Below are positions 51,855 to 59,036 of a stretch of 64,000 bases of DNA, piece after piece (positions within the stretch are counted from its first letter, which is position 1; each line of letters opens with the position of its first letter). The position numbers and the translations under genes are program-made. Under the pieces are notes generated by a model. It did not search any database. It was not told the DNA's origin and saw only the letters and a program-made list of their open reading frames with translations. The DNA is from Nonomuraea typhae (GTDB lineage Bacteria; Actinomycetota; Actinomycetes; Streptosporangiales; Streptosporangiaceae), in assembly GCF_009760925.1 (NCBI RefSeq), contig NZ_VRLV01000008.1, positions 124,001 through 188,000 on the forward strand, read 5' to 3'.

Positions 51855-51868
51855 AACAAGCGCTTGAT
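51855..51868 (+). promoter_or_regulatory. KstR2-like operator before the EchA19-like gene
   Basis: AACAAGCGCTTGAT, again a full match to AnCAAGnnCTTGnT and 13 of 14 bases identical to the site at 49312-49325. It lies 24 bases before the start codon. Confidence 0.7.
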
Positions 51869-51892
51869 AACTCAGCATCCCGGAGGTTGCCC

Positions 51893-52702
51893 GTGGAACT
51901 CCTGCCGATCAGCACCCCGCACTGCCGGATCGAACGCGACGGCCACGTCGTCATCGTCACCATGAACCGGCCGGAGGCCCGCAACGCGCTCTCCTCCGAC
52001 ATGTTGATCGGCCTGGCCTCGGCCTGGGCCTACGTCTCGCGGGAACCCGGCGTGCGGGCGGCCGTCCTGACCGGCGCCGAGGGCACGTTCTGCGCCGGCG
52101 CCGACCTGAAAGCCATGGGCCAGCCGTCCGCCGACCCCGAGGTGCAGGCCCGCGCCGCCCAGATCCCGAACTTCCACTGGAAGGGCCTGCTGCGCGAGGA
52201 CCTGCCCGCCAAGCCCGTCATCTGCGCGGTGGAAGGCTACGCGGTCGCCGGCGGCACCGAACTCCTCATCGGCACCGACCTCCGGGTCGTGGCAGAATCC
52301 GCGACCCTCGGCCTGTTCGAGGCGAAACGCGCCCTGTTCCCCATGGGCGGCGCCGCCATCCGCCTGCCCCGCCAGATCCCGTACTGCCACGCCATGGACC
52401 TCCTCCTCACCGGCCGCTCGATCACCGCCGAGGAAGCCCTGGCCATGGGCCTGGTCAACCGCGTCGTCCCCGACGGCCACGCCCTGACGACCGCCAGGGA
52501 ACTGGCCGACGACATCGCCGCCTCCGGCCCGCTGGCCGTCCAGGCCATCCTGCGCACCTACCGCGACACCCTGGGCCTGGCCGAACCGGAGGCGCTCAAG
52601 GTCTCCGACGAGTACGGCTGGCCGGTCATCGGCTCCGAGGACGCCCGCGAGGGCTCCCGCGCCTTCAAGGAGAAGCGGCCGGCGGTCTATCGCGGTGCAT
52701 AA
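51893..52702 (+). CDS. EchA19-like enoyl-CoA hydratase
   Basis: A 269-residue crotonase. Oxyanion-hole motifs are AGADLKA and GYAVAGGTELLIG; then GLFEAKRALFPMGGAAIRLPRQIPY. The last of these and LLLTGRSITAEEA closely resemble mycobacterial EchA19, which hydrates enoyl-CoA intermediates of the cholesterol side chain. GTG 51893 is chosen because GGAGG lies seven bases upstream; TTG 51887 overlaps that site. The shared operator links it to the FadD19/Ltp operon. Confidence 0.87.
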   Translation: MELLPISTPHCRIERDGHVVIVTMNRPEARNALSSDMLIGLASAWAYVSREPGVRAAVLTGAEGTFCAGADLKAMGQPSADPEVQARAAQIPNFHWKGLLREDLPAKPVICAVEGYAVAGGTELLIGTDLRVVAESATLGLFEAKRALFPMGGAAIRLPRQIPYCHAMDLLLTGRSITAEEALAMGLVNRVVPDGHALTTARELADDIAASGPLAVQAILRTYRDTLGLAEPEALKVSDEYGWPVIGSEDAREGSRAFKEKRPAVYRGA

Positions 52703-52737
52703 CACAGAGGGGCACACGTTGCTACGATGGTGGCATT

Positions 52738-53019
52738 ATGCAGGTCATCACTCAACGTGAGTTCCGCAATAACTCAGCCGCCGTCATGGATCAGGTCGAG
52801 GCGGGAGAGACCTTCCACATCACCCGCAACGGCGTCGAGATCGCCGAGTTGCGCCCTATCCCGCGGAGGCGACACCTCAGCACTGAGGAACTTATCGCAC
52901 GCCGCCGCCATCTTCCGAAGGTCGACTACGCGGAAATGCGCCGAGAGGCCGACGAGTTTTTCGGCACTGAAGATCGCATCGGCGACGACGACGACCCCTG
53001 GGAGCGGCGACGTGCATGA
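52738..53019 (+). CDS. Phd/YefM-type antitoxin
   Basis: A 93-residue antitoxin opening with MQVITQREFRNNSAAVMDQVEAGETFHITRNGVEIAEL, the Phd/YefM DNA-binding fold. The C-terminal, charged tail (EADEFFGTEDRIGDDDD) should wrap and block the PIN toxin. It overlaps the toxin gene by eight bases. Antitoxin and complex are expected to repress the operon's own promoter. Confidence 0.93.
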   Translation: MQVITQREFRNNSAAVMDQVEAGETFHITRNGVEIAELRPIPRRRHLSTEELIARRRHLPKVDYAEMRREADEFFGTEDRIGDDDDPWERRRA

Positions 53020-53416
53020 CCGCCGTCCTCGAGGAGTGATCGACACCTGTGTCGTCATCGACTTGGTCGAGATCCCCATCGAGGACCTCCCCCGCATCTC
53101 CGAGATCACCGCCGTCACACTCGCCGAACTCCATCAGGGTGTGGCGATGGCGAAGTCAGCGACGGCACGTGCGATCCGGATTGAGACCCTTGAGCAGGCG
53201 GTCATGGACTTCGACCCACTGCCCTTCGACACTGAGGCCGCGGCTCGATACGGCAGTCTGGTCACGTTGACGCTCGCGGCAGGACGCGACCCACGCTCGA
53301 GACGCCTGGATCTGATGATCGCCGCGGTCGCGTCAAGCCGCGGCCTGCCTCTCTACACGCGCAACACCGACGACTTCGTCGGCCTGGAGAGCCTGGTGAC
53401 GGTCGTTTCCATCTGA
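53012..53416 (+). CDS. VapC-type PIN-domain ribonuclease toxin
   Basis: A 134-residue PIN nuclease. Acidic active-site residues appear in VIDTCVVIDL, TLAELHQGV, RRLDLMIAAVA and NTDDF. Such toxins cut tRNA or rRNA when freed from the antitoxin. GTG 53012 is seven bases after GGGAG; GTG 53036 is an alternative. The pair stands alone, between the EchA19-like gene and an ECF sigma gene. Confidence 0.93.
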   Translation: MHDRRPRGVIDTCVVIDLVEIPIEDLPRISEITAVTLAELHQGVAMAKSATARAIRIETLEQAVMDFDPLPFDTEAAARYGSLVTLTLAAGRDPRSRRLDLMIAAVASSRGLPLYTRNTDDFVGLESLVTVVSI

Positions 53417-53441
53417 ATCGGACGCCCGTTAGGGTTGGCGC

Positions 53442-54350
53442 GTGGTGGAAGAGGCGGAGCGGTATCGGCGGGAGTTGCACGTGCACTGTTACCGCATGCT
53501 CGGCTCCTACACCGAGGCCGAGGACGCCGTGCAGGAGACGATGGTGCGGGCCTGGCGGCGGGCCGAGACCTATGAGGGGCGTTCCACCTACCGGGCCTGG
53601 CTGTACAAGATCGCCACCAACGTCTGCCTCGACCTGCTGGCCAGCCGCAAGGACGTGGTGTTGTCCGAGGCGCCGATGTCGGATCTGCCGTGGCTGGAGC
53701 CGTACCCCGATGACCAGCTTCCCGAGGAGCTGGCCGTGGCCAGGGAGACCATCGAGCTGGCCTTTCTGGCGGTCATCCAGCATCTGCCGGCGCGGCAGCG
53801 GGCCGTGCTGATCATGCGGGACGTGCTGGGATGGCCGGCCGAGGAGACCGCCCAGGCGCTGGAGATGACGGTGGCCTCCGTCAAGAGCGCGCTGCAGCGG
53901 GGGCGGGGGACCCTGCGCAAGCATCTGCCCGAACGGCGCAGCGAGTGGGCGGCGGCGGTCGAGCCCAGCGCCGAGGAGAAGCTGGTGCTCAAGCGGTATG
54001 TCGAGGCGTCGCTCAAGGCCGACATGGGCACGCTGGCCGCACTGCTGCGGGAGGACGCGCTGCAGGCCATGCCGCCGTCGATGGAGTTCTTCCCGGGACG
54101 GCAGGCGATCCTGGAGATGTGGGCGCCGGTCATGTCCGGGCAGGAGGCGTGGGGCGAGTGGCGGGCGCGCACGACCACGGCCAACCGGCTGCCCGCCGTG
54201 GCCAACTACGTGCGGCGGCCCGGCGAGGAGTGGTTCAGCGCGGTCAATCTCGACGTGCTGCGGATCGAGGGCGGGCTGATCGCCGAGATCACCACGTTCC
54301 CGCCCTCGACGCTGGCCTCGTTCGGGCTGCCGGAGAAAATCTTCGAGTAG
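53442..54350 (+). CDS. ECF sigma factor with SnoaL-like C-terminal extension
   Basis: A 302-residue sigma-70 family protein. Region 2 is HVHCYRMLGSYTEAEDAVQETMVRAWRR; region 4 is LPARQRAVLIMRDVLGWPAEETAQAL. The last 125 residues form an NTF2/SnoaL-like domain, as in the SigG/SigJ-like groups in which this domain takes over anti-sigma-like control. No separate anti-sigma gene is seen. The small downstream gene is a likely target or partner. Confidence 0.92.
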   Translation: MVEEAERYRRELHVHCYRMLGSYTEAEDAVQETMVRAWRRAETYEGRSTYRAWLYKIATNVCLDLLASRKDVVLSEAPMSDLPWLEPYPDDQLPEELAVARETIELAFLAVIQHLPARQRAVLIMRDVLGWPAEETAQALEMTVASVKSALQRGRGTLRKHLPERRSEWAAAVEPSAEEKLVLKRYVEASLKADMGTLAALLREDALQAMPPSMEFFPGRQAILEMWAPVMSGQEAWGEWRARTTTANRLPAVANYVRRPGEEWFSAVNLDVLRIEGGLIAEITTFPPSTLASFGLPEKIFE

Positions 54351-54387
54351 ACCGATTCCTTTCCCGGCGCCGGCCGGTCATAAGGGC

Positions 54388-54789
54388 ATGGAAACTTACG
54401 ACAGGCTCGTCGGCACGTGGAAGGTCTCCGGCGGCACCACCGGGACGATCACCTACCGTTGGATGGAGGGGCGTCACTTCCTCATCCAGGACATCGCCAT
54501 GGACAGCGACCACGGCCCGGTCCGGGGCATGGAGGTCATCGGGCGCGAGATGCCGTTCGGGGCCGAGGCGCCGAGCGCGGACGTCAAGTCGCGCTACTAC
54601 GGCGCCGGCGGCGAGACCTACGACTACGTCTATGAGCTCGACGGCGACACGCTGACGATCTGGGGCGGCGAGAAGGGCTCGCCCGCCTACTACCGGGGCA
54701 CGTTCAGCGCCGACGGCGACACGCTGACCGGCGCCTGGCACTACCCGGGTGGCGGCGGGTACGACTCGGTCTCCGTCAGGATCGCGTGA
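54388..54789 (+). CDS. Small DUF1579/lipocalin-like protein
   Basis: A 133-residue beta-rich protein (DRLVGTWKVSGGTTGTITYRWM, RYYGAGGETYDYVYEL, DTLTGAWHYPGGG), resembling DUF1579-like or calycin-fold proteins found next to ECF sigma genes. No signal peptide or catalytic motif is visible. It follows the sigma gene by 37 bases and overlaps the end of the convergent gene by 14 bases. Confidence 0.8.
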   Translation: METYDRLVGTWKVSGGTTGTITYRWMEGRHFLIQDIAMDSDHGPVRGMEVIGREMPFGAEAPSADVKSRYYGAGGETYDYVYELDGDTLTIWGGEKGSPAYYRGTFSADGDTLTGAWHYPGGGGYDSVSVRIA

Positions 54790-55882
54790 TCCCGTCGAGC
54801 CGCTCGGTCGCCTCGACGTACTCCTCCACCAGCTCGAACACGACGTCGCTGACCGGCCTGACGCGGTTCGTGATGCCGATGATCTGACCCGCCGGGAACG
54901 TGGCCAGCTCGGCGGCCTCAGATCGGCCGATGCGCCGCAGCGCGTCGGAGACCAGCATGAACTGCAGCGGCATCGGCAGCGTGCCCGGGGAGTCCGCGGC
55001 TTCCCAGGCGTCGGTCCAGGCGTTCTTGAGCAGGCGGGCGGGCTTGCCCGTCCAGCTGCGGGAGCGGACGGTGTCGCGCGAGGTGGCCGCCAGGATGCGG
55101 GTCTTGGCCATGGCCGGGGTGTCGGCCTCCTCGACGGTGAGCCAGAGCGATCCGGTCCAGACGCCTTCCGCGCCCAGGGCGAGCCCCGCGGCCATCTGGC
55201 GGCCGTTGCCGATGCCGCCCGCGGCCAGAACGGGCACGTCCACGGCGTCCACGACCTGCGGGATGAGCACCATGGTGGAGATCTCGCCGGTGTGCCCGCC
55301 GGCCTCGGTGCCCTGGGCCACGACGACGTCCACGCCGACCTCGACCTGCTTGATCGCGTGCCGGGGCGTGGACGCCAGCGCGGCCACCTTCACGCCGTGC
55401 CGGTGCGCGAGCTCGACCACGTCGGCCGGCGGCGGGCCGAGGGCGTTGGCCAGGAGGGCGATCGGGTGCCGCAGGGCCACCTCGACCTGCGGGCGGGCGG
55501 TGGCGTCCGTCCAGCCGAGCAGCACCTTGCCCGCCTCCGCCGCGGCCGACAGCGGGGGCACGCCGTGCCGCTCCAGGAGGGACTCGACGAAGGCGCGGTG
55601 GTCTTCGGGGATCATCCCCTGGAGCCTGCCGACGAGTTCCTCGGGCGCGAAGTCGGCGCCCTCGTAGGAGGCGGGCATGACGACGTCCACGCCGTACGGC
55701 CGGCCGTCCACGTGGTCGTCGATCCACTTGAGCTCCGTCTCGAGCTCGTCCGGGGTGAAGTAGAGGGCGCCGAGCACGCCCATGCCGCCCGCGCGGCTGA
55801 CCGCGGCGACGACGTCCCTGCAGTGACTGAAGGCGAAGATCGGCAGTTCGATCCCGAACATCTCCGTGACACGGGTTCGCAT
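54776..55882 (-). CDS. Nitronate monooxygenase-like FMN protein
   Basis: A 368-residue TIM-barrel flavoprotein: FGIELPIFAFSHCRDVVAAVSRAGGMGVLGA at the N-terminus, VVAQGTEAGGHTG in the middle (FMN and catalytic-His region) and VPVLAAGGIGNGRQMAAGLALGAEGVWTGSLW (phosphate-binding loop). It belongs to the nitronate monooxygenase/2-nitropropane dioxygenase superfamily, which includes the sterol-ring enzyme IpdC; whether this is an IpdC equivalent is open. Two KstR-type boxes lie within 100 bases upstream of ATG 55882. Confidence 0.88.
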   Translation of the reverse strand: MRTRVTEMFGIELPIFAFSHCRDVVAAVSRAGGMGVLGALYFTPDELETELKWIDDHVDGRPYGVDVVMPASYEGADFAPEELVGRLQGMIPEDHRAFVESLLERHGVPPLSAAAEAGKVLLGWTDATARPQVEVALRHPIALLANALGPPPADVVELAHRHGVKVAALASTPRHAIKQVEVGVDVVVAQGTEAGGHTGEISTMVLIPQVVDAVDVPVLAAGGIGNGRQMAAGLALGAEGVWTGSLWLTVEEADTPAMAKTRILAATSRDTVRSRSWTGKPARLLKNAWTDAWEAADSPGTLPMPLQFMLVSDALRRIGRSEAAELATFPAGQIIGITNRVRPVSDVVFELVEEYVEATERLDGITRS

Positions 55883-55913
55883 GGGTTGACGTTAATCCCG
55901 CCGTCGATTGAAT

Positions 55914-55927
55914 TGCAACACGTTCTA
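55914..55927. promoter_or_regulatory. KstR-type box 1
   Basis: TGCAACACGTTCTA matches TnnAACnnGTTnnA at every fixed position (consensus quoted from memory). It lies 32 bases before the nitronate monooxygenase-like start. Confidence 0.65.
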
Positions 55928-55967
55928 GTCGAGTGCGAATCCTTGGTACTGGCGGGTAACATTCTGC

Positions 55968-55981
55968 GAGAACATGTTCTA
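55968..55981. promoter_or_regulatory. KstR-type box 2
   Basis: GAGAACATGTTCTA, with the perfect palindrome AGAACATGTTCT inside, matches the KstR consensus except at the first base. It lies 41 bases from box 1. Confidence 0.6.
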
Positions 55982-56003
55982 GTTACGAATGGTGACAACG
56001 AAA

Positions 56004-56035
56004 AGGCCCGTCCCCGGATTTCGGGGGACGGGCCT
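56004..56035 (-). terminator. Rho-independent terminator of the DUF3068 gene
   Basis: On the minus strand a 12-base perfect stem (AGGCCCGTCCCC and GGGGACGGGCCT, loop eight bases) is followed directly by TTTTCGTT, 12 bases after the DUF3068 stop. Confidence 0.9.
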
Positions 56036-56047
56036 CGCCGTACTCGA

Positions 56048-56959
56048 TCAGCGGGCGGCGCGGCGGCCCAGCAGCGCACCGGCCAGCACGAAGGCGATGC
56101 CGACGATCAGCAGCACCAGCGGGATGGTGTTCTTGAGCAGGTTGATCTGGCTCTTGCCGCTCTTGGCGCTGGAGACCAGGTCGCTGACGGTCTGGTCGGT
56201 CATCTTGGCCGTGGCCACGAAGGCCACCGAGCGCTCGACGCCGTCCTGGGTCTTCAGCACCTCGTGGCGCTGCTGCTCCTGCTTGACCGGGGCGCCGGTG
56301 GACGGCTCGACCCAGAAGGTGTTCTTGCCGTCGTACCAGCGATCCACCTGGACGTCGCCCTCCTCGGTCATGCCGAGGACGGAGGCGGGGGCGGTCAGCG
56401 TGTCGGTCTTGGTGGCCGGGATCTGCTGCTCGAAGACGTAGGCGGGCAGGCCGTTGACCGTCTCCTCGCGCACGAACGTGGCGTCGAACGCCTTCTGCAC
56501 GCTGCCGTTGAACACCTTGTAGGTCTTCTTCTCCACGCCGAACGGGAACTTGTAGATCTGGCCCTCGAGGGTGACCGGGGCCTTCTTGACGTTGACGGCG
56601 CAGCAGTTCACGCCGGCGCCGGTGTACTTGTCGAAGGCGCTGCGCCGGTCGGACAGGTCGATCTGGGGACGCCGGTTGGTGACGTCGTTGACCACCGTGG
56701 CCTCGTCCCAGACCACGACGTTGTCCTTGGACTCCTTCACGTCGCCACGCGTCGTGACGATGATGTCGAGGTCGGCGGTGAGGACCTTGAGATCCTGCCT
56801 GGAGAAATACTGCGCGCTCGTGGCGGTCAGCCGCGAGATGCCGAACTGGTTCGCGGGAGCGGCGATGATCCTTTCCGCGGCCCAGAACTTCACCAGCGGG
56901 GCTAATGCGATGAAGAACGCTCCGACCCCGATGAGAACGAGCGTGGAAATGCGACCCAT
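56048..56959 (-). CDS. DUF3068 membrane protein
   Basis: A 303-residue protein with one membrane helix at each end (TLVLIGVGAFFIALAPLV and IPLVLLIVGIAFVLAGALL) and a large extracytoplasmic beta-rich domain between, the DUF3068 layout. An NCCAVN pair at about residue 117 may be redox-active or disulfide-bonded. Homologues in mycobacteria sit beside methyltransferase, acyltransferase and AftD-type genes, as here. ATG 56959 has AGGAGCC upstream; the preceding TTG is less likely. A KstR-type box lies 11 bases before the start. Confidence 0.88.
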   Translation of the reverse strand: MGRISTLVLIGVGAFFIALAPLVKFWAAERIIAAPANQFGISRLTATSAQYFSRQDLKVLTADLDIIVTTRGDVKESKDNVVVWDEATVVNDVTNRRPQIDLSDRRSAFDKYTGAGVNCCAVNVKKAPVTLEGQIYKFPFGVEKKTYKVFNGSVQKAFDATFVREETVNGLPAYVFEQQIPATKTDTLTAPASVLGMTEEGDVQVDRWYDGKNTFWVEPSTGAPVKQEQQRHEVLKTQDGVERSVAFVATAKMTDQTVSDLVSSAKSGKSQINLLKNTIPLVLLIVGIAFVLAGALLGRRAAR

Positions 56960-56969
56960 CAACGGCTCC

Positions 56970-56983
56970 TAGAACGTGTTGTC
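56970..56983. promoter_or_regulatory. KstR-type box 3
   Basis: On the minus strand GACAACACGTTCTA matches the KstR consensus except at the first base and shares AACACGTTCTA with box 1. It abuts the ribosome site of the DUF3068 gene. Confidence 0.55.
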
Positions 56984-57065
56984 GTATGACCCGGCGCTAG
57001 GGCACCAAAGTATGACAGTGAGTGACATGCGTCACCGGGCGGTATGGACCCGCAACCAAATCGAT

Positions 57066-57079
57066 AGAAACAGGTTCTA
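57066..57079. promoter_or_regulatory. KstR-type box 4
   Basis: AGAAACAGGTTCTA fits the consensus except at the first base; including base 57065 it is also the palindrome TAGAA-ACAGG-TTCTA. It lies 14 bases before the methyltransferase start. Confidence 0.5.
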
Positions 57080-57093
57080 ACGTGGGTTGGGCT

Positions 57094-57813
57094 ATGGAAG
57101 AGACTCCGGTGCGCGCCGATCTCGCGCGGTCCTTACGGCTGTTCCGCGCGTTCCGCTCCGAGCAGAGCGACGGGGACGCCTACTACACCACGCTGGCTGC
57201 GGACACTGCCGCTCAGGTCGTGAAATATGTGGACCTGGGTGGGCGGACCGTGCTCGACGTGGGCGGCGGGCCCGGGTACTTCGCCCGGGAGTTCCGGCGG
57301 CGGGGCGCCCGGTGCGTCTGCGTGGACGTCAACGCGGGCGAGCTGGCCGGGGGCGGACTGCTCGGAAGCGCCCTCGACCTGCCCTTCCGCGACGGCAGCG
57401 TGGACGTCTGCTTCTCCTCCAACGTGCTGGAGCACGTGCCCGACCCCTGGCGGATGGCCGGGGAGATGGTCCGGGTGACCCGGCCGGGCGGGCTGGTCTT
57501 CCTCGCCTACACCAACTGGCTGTCGCCCTGGGGCGGGCACGAGACCTCGCCGTGGCACTACCTGGGCGGGGAGCGGGCCGCCCGGAAATATCAGGAAAAA
57601 CACGGGAAGCCGCCGAAGAATCGGTACCAGGAGAGCTTGTACCCCGTGTCCATCGCCGCCGGGCTCCGCTGGGCCCGCCGTACCGGAGAGGCCGAGCTGG
57701 TGGACGCGCTGCCGCGCTACCTGCCCGGGTGGTACCGCCCCATGCTGAAGGTCCCGATCATCAGGGAGTTCGCGACGTGGAATCTGGTGCTCGTCCTGAG
57801 GAAACGCCCGTGA
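57094..57813 (+). CDS. SAM-dependent methyltransferase
   Basis: A 239-residue class I methyltransferase. The SAM site is TVLDVGGGPGYFAREF with an acidic VCVDVN after it, then DVCFSSNVLEHVPDP and RVTRPGGLVFLAYTNWLSPWG. Small-molecule or glycolipid methylation is likely. The layout beside DUF3068, acyltransferase and AftD-like genes is shared with mycobacteria, suggesting an envelope lipid or glycan substrate. GTG 57082 is an alternative start. Confidence 0.9.
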   Translation: MEETPVRADLARSLRLFRAFRSEQSDGDAYYTTLAADTAAQVVKYVDLGGRTVLDVGGGPGYFAREFRRRGARCVCVDVNAGELAGGGLLGSALDLPFRDGSVDVCFSSNVLEHVPDPWRMAGEMVRVTRPGGLVFLAYTNWLSPWGGHETSPWHYLGGERAARKYQEKHGKPPKNRYQESLYPVSIAAGLRWARRTGEAELVDALPRYLPGWYRPMLKVPIIREFATWNLVLVLRKRP

Positions 57814-59036
57814 GAAAGCCCCCGGAGGACAAACTCGTCTACGGCACCCCCGGCACGGGCCGCCGCCCCCCTGCCCGCCCCGAGCCGGCCGGCGGCGGGC
57901 GAGACGCCGCGCTCGACGGGATCCGGGGGCTCGCGGCGCTCGGCGTCTGGCTGCTGCACGTCGGCGGCAACACCGGCGTCATCTACCGCGACGGCATGTT
58001 CGCCTGGATGACCACCCGCCTGGGCATCGCGGTGCCGATCTTCTTCCTGCTCTCCGGCCTGCTGTTGTTCCGCCCGTGGGCGAAGACGTTCATCGAGGGC
58101 GGCCCGGCCCCGAGCACGCCCCGCTACCTGTGGCGCCGCCTGCTGCGCGTCTTCCCCGCCTACTGGCTGGTGACCGCGCTGGCGTTGTGGGCGTGGAGCT
58201 CCCTCGACGGGTACGGCTGGGCCACCTGGATGCTCATGCTCCAGAATTACACCTCCCAGGGCCAGGCCCCGGACGGCCTCTACCAGATGTGGACCATGCC
58301 CATCGAGCTCGCCTTCTACCTGGCGCTGCCGATCCTGGCCTGGCTGCTGGGCCTGTGGGCACGGGGCGGCAACCGGCCGGTCAGGCTGCTGGGCGGCATC
58401 GCCGTACTGCCGGTGATCTCGATCGCGACCGTGGTGGCCGCGCACGTGTGGGACCAGCCGCAGCTGGCCCTGTGGCTGCCGCACCACCTCATCTACTTCG
58501 CCGCGGGCATGGCGATGGCCGTGCTATCGGTGTGGATCAAGGAGTCGCGGGCGGTGGACTCGCTGGCCCCGCAGCTTCTGGTGCTGGCGGTGCTGCTGTA
58601 CGCGATGCTGAGCACGGAGCTGGCCGGGCCGCGCACGCTGTCGCTGCCGTCGATGTCGCAGTCGCTGTGGCGGATGATCCTGGAGACGGCGGTGGCGGTG
58701 CTGGTCGTGGCCCCGTTCGCGCTGGCGCCCAGGACGGGCGCGCTGCGCCACCGGGTGCTGGGCAACCCGGTCTCCGCCTACCTGGGCCGCATCTCCTACA
58801 GCGTCTTCCTGTGGCACGCCCCGGTGATCACCCTGTACTACAAGGTGACCGGCGCCGAGCCGTTCAACGGCAACTTCTGGCCGGTGGCCGCGTTCACGCT
58901 GATCGGCACGCTGCTGGTCAGCGCGGGCAGCTACCACCTCGTCGAGGAGAGCGCGCTGCGCCTCAGCGGGCGGCGGCGAGCTCCTGCTCCGCCGCCTGCT
59001 GCCGAAGCCGGGGCGCCGGCGGCTCCGGCACGCTGA
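57810..59036 (+). CDS. Acyltransferase 3 family membrane protein
   Basis: A 408-residue protein with about ten membrane helices. The family motif ALDGIRGLAALGVWLLHV holds the catalytic His; RLLRVFPAYWLV and SYSVFLWHAPVI follow. These enzymes acylate sugars of surface glycans or glycolipids from the cytoplasmic side. GTG 57810 overlaps the methyltransferase stop (GTGA). The last 25 codons overlap, on the opposite strand, the end of the AftD-like gene (74 bases). Confidence 0.92.
   Translation: MRKPPEDKLVYGTPGTGRRPPARPEPAGGGRDAALDGIRGLAALGVWLLHVGGNTGVIYRDGMFAWMTTRLGIAVPIFFLLSGLLLFRPWAKTFIEGGPAPSTPRYLWRRLLRVFPAYWLVTALALWAWSSLDGYGWATWMLMLQNYTSQGQAPDGLYQMWTMPIELAFYLALPILAWLLGLWARGGNRPVRLLGGIAVLPVISIATVVAAHVWDQPQLALWLPHHLIYFAAGMAMAVLSVWIKESRAVDSLAPQLLVLAVLLYAMLSTELAGPRTLSLPSMSQSLWRMILETAVAVLVVAPFALAPRTGALRHRVLGNPVSAYLGRISYSVFLWHAPVITLYYKVTGAEPFNGNFWPVAAFTLIGTLLVSAGSYHLVEESALRLSGRRRAPAPPPAAEAGAPAAPAR

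Noticed and set aside
54776..55882. Firm naming as ipdC
   Set aside because: The N-terminus also resembles another mycobacterial nitronate monooxygenase paralogue, so only the superfamily is safe.
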